Assembly: GCA_017995075.1 (NCBI GenBank)
Contig: JAGOJO010000003.1
Location: 25,220-83,228 of the forward strand
Direction of reading: 5' to 3'
Source of the DNA: Bacteroidia bacterium
GTDB lineage: Bacteria; Bacteroidota; Bacteroidia; AKYH767-A; OLB10
DNA length: 58,009 nt
The stretch's first letter is position 1. Each line of letters begins with the position of its first letter. The notes beneath the pieces are model-generated. The model did not search any database. It was not told where the DNA came from and saw nothing but the letters and a program-made list of their open reading frames with translations. This document shows, one piece after another, positions 17,733 to 26,739 of the stretch. Position numbers and translations under genes: made by a program.

Positions 17733-20700
17733 ATGAAGAAAAATTACATGGCCATCAGCCGCCTGCTTTTAACCGGAATCTTCCTGATCACATCCCTCGC
17801 TCTCAAAGCCGGCGATCATGGAGACACTACAGTTGTGAACACGTTTAACTTCAACAGCCCTGCCCGCAGCGGAATGTTTCAGTTCCCCAACGATTCCACT
17901 AAAACGTATGAAAAAATTATCATGCTTTACAAGATGCGTTGTAAAGGTGGACAAATTTCTACGTCCACGCAGCGTGATCTTGGATGTGGCGAGTGGGATT
18001 ATAACTGCTACACCTATATCGTTGACTCTTCCCAAACGGATTCTGTGAAGGCTACGAGTCCAAATTATGCTATCAGCAACTGGTCTAATACTTCATATCC
18101 GTATGTGACAAATCCATTGTACAATTATGTACAGACTACGCAACAGGATGTAGTATACACCAGCACCATATCAGAAACTACAGCTTTATCCGGCAATGGA
18201 TCTCTTACGCTGGCTCATCCGCTCGGATCTGCGTCGCCGTTAGGACGCGTACAGTATCTCTGGACAGCCGCCGAATTGACTTCAGCCGGACTCACCGCCG
18301 GAGATATTACCGGACTCGGACTCGATCTTACCACCTTCGGGAATGATCTGAACAACCTGCGCATCCGCATCAAAACAACTTCACAATCGATTTTGAGTTA
18401 TCAGTCGGCAGAGTTAAGCGGTTTTACGGAAGTCTACTATCTGAATTCTTCTTTCGGCGCTACAGGAAACCGTCGATTTAATTTCCATACACCTTTCAAC
18501 TGGGACGGAACTTCCAACCTGCTCGTAGAATTTTCCTACACCAATGCAGCCGCAACATCCAACAATAATGTTTCCGGCACTAATAGCGGATTCACCAGCG
18601 GACTCTACACTGCCGGAGCTGATAATTATATGGAAGCCAACGGAGGTGCCGGCACTATTGATGTACCGGGTTCTGTTGGAAGTATGATCACGAATAAAAT
18701 CACGCTTGCATTCTGGTGCTATGGAGATCCGGCACGTTTGCCTGCCAACACCAGTATTTTCGAAGCACTCGATGCCAACGGAGTACGACAACTGAACCTG
18801 CACCTTCCATGGAGCGATGGAAGTGTATATTGGGATTGCGGAAATGATGGAACAGGCTACGATCGGATCAATAAAGCGGCTACCACAGCACAAACAGAAG
18901 GGCAATGGAATTTCTGGGCAGTTACGAAGGATGCCACTACCGGCTCAATGAAGATTTATCTCAACGGAGTATTATGGCATAGCGGAACAGCGAAAACGAA
19001 ACCAATCAGCATTGCATCCATGAAAATCAGCCGTGCTATTTCCGGAAATTACCTTTATTATGGAAATATCGACGAGTTCAGTATCTGGAACACCGAGCTC
19101 TCCGCAGGTGCTGTACAGGAAATTATGTATCGCAATGTAACTCCATCGTTCCCTGATTATGCCAACCTGGTTGCCTATTATCAGTTCAACGAAGGAACAG
19201 GATCAAATGTCTCTGATGCATCACCTAACGGTTACGATGCTACGCAATTCAACCTGACCTGGAGAAACCGCCGTGGAACAGAGTTGTTCCGCAATTTTGT
19301 AGAAACAGCAGAACGTCCCAATACAACTTTTGTAAAAGGAACCTATACTACGCAGGTCACTCCGGTAACTGTGCTAGACTCTACTGCCATCGCTGCAAAC
19401 TCTGTTATTGAGTACACTATACTTAACAATAATCTTACTGTAGTAGATACCAATCTTTACTGGGCTGCTAACAGTTATGTATATACGTACGACGAATTCG
19501 GTGCAAAACTGGATTCAACACTTGTTAATGCCAACGACACATTACAGGTTGTTACACTGAATTATTACAGTAAGTTCCCTGCACGCATCGAGCTCATCAA
19601 CTTCATTACGCCTTACGGAATCGGTCTTGATATGAATGGACTCACCGGTAAAACATGGATGTTTGATGTAACCGATTATGCACCGATTCTCCGTGGAAAC
19701 AAGTACATGGTAATGGACGGTGGGAAAAATCAGGAAGATAACGACATTACATTTGTGTATTACGAAGGAACGCCTCCCCGCGATGTTCATTCACTTCAGC
19801 AAATCTGGCCAAATGGTTCACGCGCAGAAATATCTTACGGACAGATTCTCGCCAATGAATTCTTTGAAGCACGCGACATCCAGTTATCTGCAAACTCATC
19901 AATGTGGAAAATCCGCTCACAAATCAGCGGACACGGACAAGAAGGAGAGTTTATCTCCCGCGTACATACATTACGACTGAATAACCAAACCAACTACTCA
20001 CGCGCTGTATGGACAGAGTGTGCTGCGAATCCGATTTATCCTCAGGGTGGAACATGGGTGTATGACCGTGCAGGATGGTGCCCGGGCGCTTCTGTAGATC
20101 TCAAAGAATATGATATCACAGGACAGGTAACTGCCGGACAATTAATCAACCTTGATTATTCATTACCTAATGCCAGCAACATCGGCGACTCCCGTTACCG
20201 CATCAATAATCAGCTGGTAAGTTATGGCGCACCTAATTTCACACTGGATGCAAGTTTGAGTTACATTAAATATCCTACCAATCGTGTAGAATACGAACGA
20301 CTCAATCCAATCTGCAATCAGCCGGTTGTTGCTATTAAAAACACCGGTTCAACACCACTTACCTCTGTAGATATTACCTATGGAAGGATGGGCGGAACGA
20401 TGTCAACGTATACCTGGACCGGAAGTCTCAATTTCCTGCAGGAAGCGGAAGTGGTATTACCACAACCAGCCTGGTTAAGTTCAAATACCAATGAGTTTAT
20501 TGCCATCGTAAGCAATCCAAACAATGCAACGGATCAGTATGGTTTGAACGATACGCTCATTAACACATTCAACTATCCGACAGTACTGCCACAGAATTTT
20601 TATTTCGAGTTGCGCACCAATAACAACGGAACGCATACCTCGTACACATTAAAAGACAGTCAGGGAAATATCGTAGTTAACCGCACAGGATTAGCAGCGA

Positions 20701-21194
20701 ACACCACTTATCGTGATACAGTGAATCTAACACAGGATTGCTACACCTTATTACTCACAGATTTTGGTGACGATGGATTAAGCTGGTGGGCAAATACTGC
20801 ACAGGGAACAGGATACTTCCGTATTCGTTCTGCAACGAGTCCGGTAATCCTCAAAGTATTTAACCCTGATTTCGGTGATAATATCTACCAGCAATTCACC
20901 GTAAACTATACAGTACCTGTAAATGAAATTGGCGGCTTTTCATCACCGCTAGAAGTATATCCTAATCCGGCGAAAGATCTGATTCAGGTAGCCTTCTCCG
21001 CTCCACAACTTGCACAGGTACGTGTTGAACTACGAAATGTGTTGGGACAAACATTACTTACGCAGGAAGTCACTGCCTCTGAAACAAAACAAACATTACA
21101 GTTAGATGTAAATCAGTTTGAAGCCGGAGTATATTATGTAGTTGTACAATCCGGTACAGAGCAAAATATGCAAAAGGTAATTATTCAACGATAG
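17733..21194 (+). CDS. T9SS-sorted PNGase F-like protein with inserted LamG domain
   Basis: 1153-residue secreted protein. Signal peptide about 1-27 (ISRLLLTGIFLITSLALKAG). The first ~90 residues and the stretch about 650-860 resemble peptide-N-glycosidase F. The N-terminal block has MRCKGGQISTSTQRDLGCGEWDYNCYTYI; the later block has SGHGQEGEFISRVHTLRLNN, then GGTWVYDRAGWCPG and DLKEYDITGQV, patterns of the PNGase F C-terminal domain. A LamG jelly-roll (about 290-490: KITLAFWCYGDP, EGQWNFWAVTKD, IDEFSIWNTELS, VAYYQFNEGTG) is inserted between. A T9SS sorting domain is at about 1066-1153 (VYPNPAKDL ... AGVYYVVV, ending KVIIQR). PNGase F cleaves N-glycans from Asn. Whether the catalytic acids survive was not established by alignment. 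An upstream TTG at 17673 is in frame but adds no signal sequence. Confidence 0.82.
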   Translation: MKKNYMAISRLLLTGIFLITSLALKAGDHGDTTVVNTFNFNSPARSGMFQFPNDSTKTYEKIIMLYKMRCKGGQISTSTQRDLGCGEWDYNCYTYIVDSSQTDSVKATSPNYAISNWSNTSYPYVTNPLYNYVQTTQQDVVYTSTISETTALSGNGSLTLAHPLGSASPLGRVQYLWTAAELTSAGLTAGDITGLGLDLTTFGNDLNNLRIRIKTTSQSILSYQSAELSGFTEVYYLNSSFGATGNRRFNFHTPFNWDGTSNLLVEFSYTNAAATSNNNVSGTNSGFTSGLYTAGADNYMEANGGAGTIDVPGSVGSMITNKITLAFWCYGDPARLPANTSIFEALDANGVRQLNLHLPWSDGSVYWDCGNDGTGYDRINKAATTAQTEGQWNFWAVTKDATTGSMKIYLNGVLWHSGTAKTKPISIASMKISRAISGNYLYYGNIDEFSIWNTELSAGAVQEIMYRNVTPSFPDYANLVAYYQFNEGTGSNVSDASPNGYDATQFNLTWRNRRGTELFRNFVETAERPNTTFVKGTYTTQVTPVTVLDSTAIAANSVIEYTILNNNLTVVDTNLYWAANSYVYTYDEFGAKLDSTLVNANDTLQVVTLNYYSKFPARIELINFITPYGIGLDMNGLTGKTWMFDVTDYAPILRGNKYMVMDGGKNQEDNDITFVYYEGTPPRDVHSLQQIWPNGSRAEISYGQILANEFFEARDIQLSANSSMWKIRSQISGHGQEGEFISRVHTLRLNNQTNYSRAVWTECAANPIYPQGGTWVYDRAGWCPGASVDLKEYDITGQVTAGQLINLDYSLPNASNIGDSRYRINNQLVSYGAPNFTLDASLSYIKYPTNRVEYERLNPICNQPVVAIKNTGSTPLTSVDITYGRMGGTMSTYTWTGSLNFLQEAEVVLPQPAWLSSNTNEFIAIVSNPNNATDQYGLNDTLINTFNYPTVLPQNFYFELRTNNNGTHTSYTLKDSQGNIVVNRTGLAANTTYRDTVNLTQDCYTLLLTDFGDDGLSWWANTAQGTGYFRIRSATSPVILKVFNPDFGDNIYQQFTVNYTVPVNEIGGFSSPLEVYPNPAKDLIQVAFSAPQLAQVRVELRNVLGQTLLTQEVTASETKQTLQLDVNQFEAGVYYVVVQSGTEQNMQKVIIQR

Positions 21195-21214
21195 TATAGA
21201 AGCAACTCATTCAA

Positions 21215-21256
21215 AAGGCGTACATCACATAAAAAGATGTACGCCTTTGCTTTTTC
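21215..21256 (+). terminator. Strong rho-independent terminator
   Basis: Thirteen-base-pair stem AAAGGCGTACATC/GATGTACGCCTTT with loop ACATAAAAA, followed by GCTTTTT. Confidence 0.9.
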
Positions 21257-21385
21257 ACCATTTTGGAATAGTAGAAATTCTGGTGTTTTTCATTGAAAAT
21301 CATGGTTTTTCGCACTAAAACAAGCCATTTTCCACCAATTTTCAGGGAAATGAAATTAATCATCTTCCGAACAGCGTTTATACAG

Positions 21386-21393
21386 TATCTTTG
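21386..21393 (+). promoter_or_regulatory. Probable -7 promoter box (TATCTTTG)
   Basis: Exact TAnnTTTG match 18 bp before the TTG start codon at 21411. It supports a short leader and the TTG start, since no nearby in-frame ATG exists. Confidence 0.5.
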
Positions 21394-21410
21394 CTTTAAA
21401 TATTACTACA

Positions 21411-22517
21411 TTGAATACTGTAAAAGGAAACATCAAATTCACCGGCGAAGATCAGAAAGAATTCTTTCAGGTTTTACGTCATCGGGTTGATCAATATTTC
21501 ATCGACAACAACATTTCGAAGTACGCAAATGGATTAATGGTTTTTAAAACAATTGTATTAACCTTAATGTACTTCGTACCATTTTACTTTATACTATTTA
21601 CCGAACTTTCAATCGGCATACAAATGGTATGTTGGACCATCATGGGTATTGGTCTCGCCGGAATCGGAATGAGTATCATGCACGATGCTAACCATGGTGC
21701 CTATACTTCTAATAAAACATTGAACACACTGCTCAGCCATTCATTGAATTTATTGGGTGGTAGTGTATTCAACTGGAAACTTCAACACAACATCCTTCAC
21801 CATACTTATACCAACGTTGTTGAGTACGATGAAGACATTGCAGATAAATTAATCCTTCGTATGTCGCCACATACGGAAGTAAAAGGAGTACATCGTTTTC
21901 AATTCATCTATGCATTTTTATTTTACGGCATCATCACCATTTACTGGGCATTGGCAAAAGACTTCATTCAATTTCACCGTTACACCAAAAACGGCGTGAA
22001 TCCGCAGAATAAACAACAGAACCGGATCACATTAGCTAAAATTATTGTCACAAAAGTTTTCTATTTCAGCTATACTCTTGGTCTTCCAATTCTGGTACTC
22101 GGATTACCATGGTTACCTGTGATTGCCGGCTTCCTGCTCATGCACTTCTTTGCCGGAATGATCCTAACGGTGATTTTCCAGTTGGCGCATACAGTAGAAG
22201 GTACTCAGCATCCATTGCCATCTGATCTTGGTACAATCGAGAACAGCTGGGCCGTACATCAGCTCTGCACTACGGTTGATTTTGCACGTAAGAATAAACT
22301 CCTCTCTTTTTACATAGGCGGCTTAAACTTCCAGGTAGAACATCATCTTTTTCCACGTATTTGCCATGTGCATTATCCACAACTTGCACCGATCGTGAAA
22401 GAAACAGCGCATGAATTCGGTATCCCTTATATGGAGAACGAAACCTTCATGGAAGCACTTCGCTCACATATCCGCACCCTGCAGCGTTTTGGGCATGTAG
22501 AGATTGAGTTGGCGTAA
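21411..22517 (+). CDS. Membrane fatty acid desaturase (acyl-lipid/acyl-CoA type)
   Basis: 368-residue di-iron membrane desaturase that would introduce a double bond into fatty acyl chains. All three histidine boxes are visible: HDANH (about 91-95), HNILHH (about 126-131) and QVEHH (about 308-312). Hydrophobic hairpins lie at about 45-85 and 175-265. The start appears to be TTG at 21411: the family's typical N-terminal K-x-x-I/V-K-F motif (VKGNIKF) follows at once and a -7 box lies 18 bp upstream, whereas the first internal ATG falls after about 40 conserved residues. Monocistronic, bounded by terminators on both sides. Regioselectivity cannot be told. Such enzymes usually adjust membrane fluidity. 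Confidence 0.9.
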   Translation: MNTVKGNIKFTGEDQKEFFQVLRHRVDQYFIDNNISKYANGLMVFKTIVLTLMYFVPFYFILFTELSIGIQMVCWTIMGIGLAGIGMSIMHDANHGAYTSNKTLNTLLSHSLNLLGGSVFNWKLQHNILHHTYTNVVEYDEDIADKLILRMSPHTEVKGVHRFQFIYAFLFYGIITIYWALAKDFIQFHRYTKNGVNPQNKQQNRITLAKIIVTKVFYFSYTLGLPILVLGLPWLPVIAGFLLMHFFAGMILTVIFQLAHTVEGTQHPLPSDLGTIENSWAVHQLCTTVDFARKNKLLSFYIGGLNFQVEHHLFPRICHVHYPQLAPIVKETAHEFGIPYMENETFMEALRSHIRTLQRFGHVEIELA

Positions 22518-22562
22518 GTCAGCCGGAGCTTTAAACTAATAGGAAATAGTCTGATCCATTAT

Positions 22563-22604
22563 AAAAAAATCCTCCCGCCAACGATGCTTGACGGGAGGAT
22601 TTTT
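22563..22604. terminator. Bidirectional rho-independent terminator
   Basis: Stem AAAAATCCTCCCG/CGGGAGGATTTTT with A-run before and T-run after, placed between two convergent genes. Confidence 0.9.
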
Positions 22605-22627
22605 ATTTTACTCTATTAAATAACAGT

Positions 22628-24346
22628 TTACTCTTTCACAAACCGAAGTGTCTCGGAATTTTCGTTACAGCTGTATCGTGCAAGGTAAAGTCCGGAAGGA
22701 AATGTGCTGATATCAATAGAGCTGATTTCTTCCTGCAACAATTGACTAAAAACGATTCTTCCACTCATATCGAAAATCTGTAAGTGGCCTTCGCTCTGAT
22801 CAAATCGTTTCAGATAAATAAAATCTTGTGCAGGGTTAGGATATACGATTGGCGCTTTGAAATCATCTTGATCCAGATTGCTGCGTATGGCAATAGGAGC
22901 AGTAATTGAAGCTGGCCCCAGTTTTATGATTACCGAGTTACTATTGAGACTGACTGTTGCCCAATCATACCCTGCAGCAAACACTGCATTTTCTGAGGTA
23001 GAATATGCCAGACTATTGATATTAAGACCCTGAAACATTGCGCCGCTGGTAAATTCCATATGTGCCCATTGTTGAACACCGGATGAATTATACGATAATA
23101 CGAGATGATATGGTGCAACGTTGGTAGGGGTTTGGAAATAGATGTACCCGCCAATGTAAATTGTTCCAGAAGGACTTACCAGCATTGTGGTAGCAACATC
23201 ATTGGAAGGTCCATCAGGCCCATTCTGAAAATTATAAGTTTTATTCCAGATTGTTGCACCATTCGATGGATCAAGTTTTCGTAGTTGTATATTGTTGCTT
23301 TCAATTCCGGATACAGCGGTTCTGATGTTTCCACTTGTATACAGTTCTCCTGCGGATGTATAAATAACACCAATACCTGCATCATTATTATTACTCGTTC
23401 CAATGTATTTCTTATTCCATAATTTGGTTCCGTCACTTCCTGCAAAGCGTACCACTACCCAGTCGTAATTACCCAACGAATTTTGTCCACGACCACAGAC
23501 GAACACATCGCCGCTTACAGGGTCAGAACTTACCGATACCCCTTCATCAGGTCGAACCGCTCCGGTTGTAACATCATGGTATTTGGCCCAAAGTTGTGCA
23601 CCGTTACTCCATACTTTCAATGCGAGCAGTCGAGTCCCTAAAGTTCCACTGTTATAGTATCCGGTAATATTGCAAACGCCATTGGGTTCCACGGCTAGCG
23701 CTGTAGCGGCATCAGAATAATTTCCACCTGTAGAAGTGTAGAATTTGGTAAAAAGGACGGTCCCGGAGCTATTATATTTTCGGAGAAGGATGTCACCTCC
23801 GGTTGTAGTACGGGTAGTGTTACCAAGTACGTAGAGGTTTCCGAATATATCGAGGCCGGCATCTACCGCTACATCATCGGGATTCCCTGTATTATTAATG
23901 TTTCGTGTCCAGATAGTGTTCAACGAAGTATCTGTTTTAATCACTACAATATCCTTGTCAAAAGGAGAAGAAGTAAAAGTGGAGGTGCCAATCACGTACA
24001 CGTAAGGTTCAGCAATAAGTACTTTAACCGCCACATCAGTCCTCTCGCCACCATAGAAATCAATGAAGCTTTCATTTAATATGGCACCGGTACTTTTGTC
24101 AATCTTCCTGATATACAAATCCGATTCTGCTATTGGGGATCCTCCGGTTGTATAGCCAACCGTAATTACATTTCCCGAACTAAGTGCTTTTATATTGTTG
24201 CAAGCCTCAAGAGGAGGAGTGCCCATTGTAATGGTTGTCGGACGACTGTGTTTTACTGTCCATTGGAGTGGCCCGGAAGTCTGGCCAATTGCTGTTAGCT
24301 GAGCCAGAATGATGAGGCAGAGTAGCGTGTTAATTTTTCGTATCAT
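22628..24346 (-). CDS. T9SS-sorted beta-propeller (SBBP-like) protein
   Basis: 572-residue exported protein. Signal peptide MIRKINTLLCLIILAQLTAIGQ. Residues about 40-480 consist of repeats such as DLYIRKIDKSTG, GDILLRKYNSSGTVLFTKFY, NGAQLWAKYHD and DWVVVRFAGSDGTKLWNKKY spaced 50-60 residues. This is the SBBP / delta-60-like beta-propeller pattern of Bacteroidota surface proteins. A T9SS sorting domain is at about 499-572 (YPNPAQDFIYL ... SGLYLARY, ending RFVKE). The longer reading frame begins with a GTG at 24373, but the ATG at 24346 gives a clean signal peptide and is preferred. No substrate can be named. No phylum-type promoter was recognised upstream on its strand. Confidence 0.88.
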   Translation of the reverse strand: MIRKINTLLCLIILAQLTAIGQTSGPLQWTVKHSRPTTITMGTPPLEACNNIKALSSGNVITVGYTTGGSPIAESDLYIRKIDKSTGAILNESFIDFYGGERTDVAVKVLIAEPYVYVIGTSTFTSSPFDKDIVVIKTDTSLNTIWTRNINNTGNPDDVAVDAGLDIFGNLYVLGNTTRTTTGGDILLRKYNSSGTVLFTKFYTSTGGNYSDAATALAVEPNGVCNITGYYNSGTLGTRLLALKVWSNGAQLWAKYHDVTTGAVRPDEGVSVSSDPVSGDVFVCGRGQNSLGNYDWVVVRFAGSDGTKLWNKKYIGTSNNNDAGIGVIYTSAGELYTSGNIRTAVSGIESNNIQLRKLDPSNGATIWNKTYNFQNGPDGPSNDVATTMLVSPSGTIYIGGYIYFQTPTNVAPYHLVLSYNSSGVQQWAHMEFTSGAMFQGLNINSLAYSTSENAVFAAGYDWATVSLNSNSVIIKLGPASITAPIAIRSNLDQDDFKAPIVYPNPAQDFIYLKRFDQSEGHLQIFDMSGRIVFSQLLQEEISSIDISTFPSGLYLARYSCNENSETLRFVKE

Positions 24347-24627
24347 GAGATTTTTTGTGAGCGAATTATTCACTCAATTAAGTCCAAACGACCGGATACA
24401 GCAGGTACTATTTAGTATTGGGTCTAATATTTTGAGTATTTGGTAACATTCATCGGAAACGGGGATGGAAAAGAAGCTGTGTTTTCTATCGTTTTTAGTT
24501 GATTCGCTTTATGAAAAGGATAGCCTACCGTAAGACAGACTGTTTCAGATCAAGACTAATTTTATAGGACATAATAAAGTTTAAATAGTTAAATATCAAG
24601 TAAATAGACGGAAACAACTTCTCGACA

Positions 24628-24659
24628 TTTGCAAAACTTAACACCGTTAAGTATATTTG
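24628..24659 (+). promoter_or_regulatory. tetR promoter with embedded operator
   Basis: TTTG at 24628-24631, then 20 bp, then TATATTTG at 24652-24659: a full match to the Bacteroidota consensus. The spacer holds the perfect inverted repeat ACTTAAC-ACC-GTTAAGT (24636-24652), whose last base is the first base of the -7 box, so a bound repressor would exclude RNA polymerase. The remaining part of this 330-bp intergenic stretch (24347-24627) shows nothing recognisable. Confidence 0.75.
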
Positions 24660-24677
24660 CACCAGTTAATCAAAACC

Positions 24678-25310
24678 ATGGGAATCGCCGAACGTAAGGA
24701 AAAGCAGAAACTGGATATCCGGAACGCCATTCTGGAAGCTTCCAGAAAGCTGATTGTGGAGGAAGGTTTCGAGAAGGTGACGATGCGCAAAATCGCAGAT
24801 CTGATCGAGTATAGTCCTACTACGGTGTATCTCTATTTTAAAGATAAAAACGAAATCCTTTTTCATCTCCATCAGGAAGGTTTCCGACGTATGTTGGAGT
24901 ACAATAAAAACCTGATTCAAATCGCGAATCCACTTCTCCGCCTGCATAAGATGGGAGAGAATTATCTGCGCTTTGGCCTGGAGAATCCCGAGTACTACGA
25001 TGTGATGTTCCTGCAGAAAGCACCAATGGAAGCATTGATGTGTACTGCCGGCGATTGTGAGTGGAAGGAAGGTGATCTGGCCCTCGATTCGTTGCGGGCA
25101 ATCATTCAGGAGTGTATCGATAAAAAGATGATCATTCCTTATGATGTGAATGCTATGGCTATGGCGATCTGGGGAATGGTGCACGGACTCGTGTCGCTCT
25201 CAATCCGTGATCGCTTCGATAAACTTGTGCCGAAAGATCAGGTGTTTACCATGATGGAGCAATCGCTGAACTGGTTGCTGAATACTATGGATCAGTCGAA
25301 TAAAAGATAA
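24678..25310 (+). CDS. TetR-family transcriptional repressor of the efflux operon
   Basis: 210-residue TetR/AcrR protein. The DNA-binding helix-turn-helix is at about 14-60 (IRNAILEASRKLIVEEGFEKVTMRKIADLIEYSPTTVYLYFKDKNEIL). The C-terminal ligand/dimer domain ends with an A-x-W-G-M-V-H-G-L-V-S-L motif seen in the WHG subgroup. The ATG at 24678 is chosen because the -7 box covers the upstream in-frame TTG. A palindrome in its own promoter and a near-copy just before the next gene indicate autoregulation and control of the downstream tolC-MFP-RND genes. The inducer is unknown. Confidence 0.9.
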   Translation: MGIAERKEKQKLDIRNAILEASRKLIVEEGFEKVTMRKIADLIEYSPTTVYLYFKDKNEILFHLHQEGFRRMLEYNKNLIQIANPLLRLHKMGENYLRFGLENPEYYDVMFLQKAPMEALMCTAGDCEWKEGDLALDSLRAIIQECIDKKMIIPYDVNAMAMAIWGMVHGLVSLSIRDRFDKLVPKDQVFTMMEQSLNWLLNTMDQSNKR

Positions 25311-25316
25311 TATTTT

Positions 25317-25343
25317 TTTGAGTATAACTTAACACTGTTAATA
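25317..25343 (+). promoter_or_regulatory. Second TetR operator and promoter upstream of tolC
   Basis: TTAAC-ACT-GTTAA (25329-25341), within AACTTAACACTGTTAATA, is a near-copy of the tetR operator. A TTTG at 25317-25320 lies at about the same distance from its centre as in the tetR promoter. No good -7 box is visible. The site abuts the ATG at 25344, which might mean that the next ATG (25362) is the true start. Confidence 0.6.
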
Positions 25344-26720
25344 ATGAGTACAACATTAACTATGAGAACCGGAATAACAGTTTTGCTGTGGCTGGGGATG
25401 GTTCTTCCCGGTCAGGCGCAAGTGAGTGTGCTGGATAATTATGTGAAGTCCGGACTTGAACGGAATCTGGTGTTGCAGCAGAAGAATATTTCATTGGAGC
25501 AGGCGCTGTTGTCGTTGAAGTCGGCGCGGGGATTATTCCTTCCGTCTGTTGAATTCTCCGGCGCATATCAGTCGGGTGAGGGCGGTCGCTATATCGATTT
25601 GCCGATTGGTGATCTGCTGAATCCTGTGTATTCCACATTAAATCAGTTGACGGCATCGGATGCATTTCCGCAGGTGTCGAATGTGAATCAAAGTTTTTTG
25701 CCGAATAATTTTTACGATTTAAAACTGCATGCTACTGTGCCGCTGGTGAATACTGATCTGATTTATAACCGTCAGTTGCAGTCGCAGAAAATGGTGTTGA
25801 ATGAATATGGTGTGGATGCCTATAAACGGGAACTCGTGAAGGAGATCAAGGTGGCGTATTTTAATTATCTCTCTGCTCTTGATGCAGAAAAAATTTATGC
25901 GCGTGCACTCGAACTTTCAATGGAAGGAAAGCGGGTGAATGAGTCGTTGTTGGCGAATGGAAAAGGATTGCCTGCGTCGGTGTTGCGGGCAGAGGCTGAG
26001 GTGGAATCACTGCGGGCTTTATTGGAAGATGCACGTCGTAATGTGGAGAATGCAAAGTTGTATTTTAATTTTCTGTTGAATACCGATCCGGAAGCTTCGG
26101 TGGATACAACTTTTGATGCTTCGCAGCTGATGGTCTCGGTTCCACTGTTGTTGCGGGAGAAACCATCTGCACAAAACCGAGAGGAGCTAAAATCACTGGA
26201 GCAGGTGGTGTCGCTGAATGAAACCGTGTTGAAGATGAACCGGAGTTTCAGCGTTCCTCAGTTGGCTGCTTTTGGTGATGTCGGTTTTCAGGGCGATAAT
26301 CTGCAGTGGAATGATCAGTCGGATTATTATTTTGTGGGACTTCAATTATCAGTTCCGTTGTTTAAAGGATTTACGAATCGTTATAAAATCGCTTCTTCTA
26401 AACTGGATAAAAAAGCGGCAGAACTGCAACTGGAGGATGCGCGGAATGGTTTTCGGATGAGTCTAACGGTGGCGCATAACCGCTTATCTTCAGCCTACGC
26501 ATCTTTCCAGGCTTCTCAGCGTCAGTTGTTGGCGGCGGAGAGTTATCATCGGCTGGTGGAAAAGGGATACAAGGAAGGCGTTTTCAGTTTTATCGAAATG
26601 CTGGATGCGCGGAATCAGCTGACTACCGCTGCTGTTCAGTTAAATCTTCAACAACAAAAAGTTCTTGCTGCAATTGCTTCGCTCGAGCGGGAAGCAGCTT
26701 CATATGCTATCACTAAATAA
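25344..26720 (+). CDS. TolC-family outer-membrane efflux protein
   Basis: 458-residue outer-membrane factor forming the exit duct of a tripartite pump. Signal peptide (RTGITVLLWLGMVLPGQAQ). Two repeated coiled-coil/beta-barrel halves typical of the OEP family are visible: YVKSGLERNLVLQQKNISLEQALLSLKSARGLFLPSVEFSG at the start and LQLSVPLFKGFTNRYKIASSKLDKKAAELQLEDAR in the second half. The ending VLAAIASLEREA is also usual. Two starts are possible, 25344 and 25362; the second gives an equally good signal peptide and clears the operator. It lies 33 bp after tetR and 19 bp before the adaptor gene, forming one operon. Confidence 0.9.
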   Translation: MSTTLTMRTGITVLLWLGMVLPGQAQVSVLDNYVKSGLERNLVLQQKNISLEQALLSLKSARGLFLPSVEFSGAYQSGEGGRYIDLPIGDLLNPVYSTLNQLTASDAFPQVSNVNQSFLPNNFYDLKLHATVPLVNTDLIYNRQLQSQKMVLNEYGVDAYKRELVKEIKVAYFNYLSALDAEKIYARALELSMEGKRVNESLLANGKGLPASVLRAEAEVESLRALLEDARRNVENAKLYFNFLLNTDPEASVDTTFDASQLMVSVPLLLREKPSAQNREELKSLEQVVSLNETVLKMNRSFSVPQLAAFGDVGFQGDNLQWNDQSDYYFVGLQLSVPLFKGFTNRYKIASSKLDKKAAELQLEDARNGFRMSLTVAHNRLSSAYASFQASQRQLLAAESYHRLVEKGYKEGVFSFIEMLDARNQLTTAAVQLNLQQQKVLAAIASLEREAASYAITK

Positions 26721-26739
26721 TCAGAAAAATAATTGTCTT

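Noticed and set aside
24666-25184. 172-codon minus-strand frame opposite tetR
   Set aside because: The TetR reading on the plus strand has the family motifs and a promoter; the antisense frame has none.
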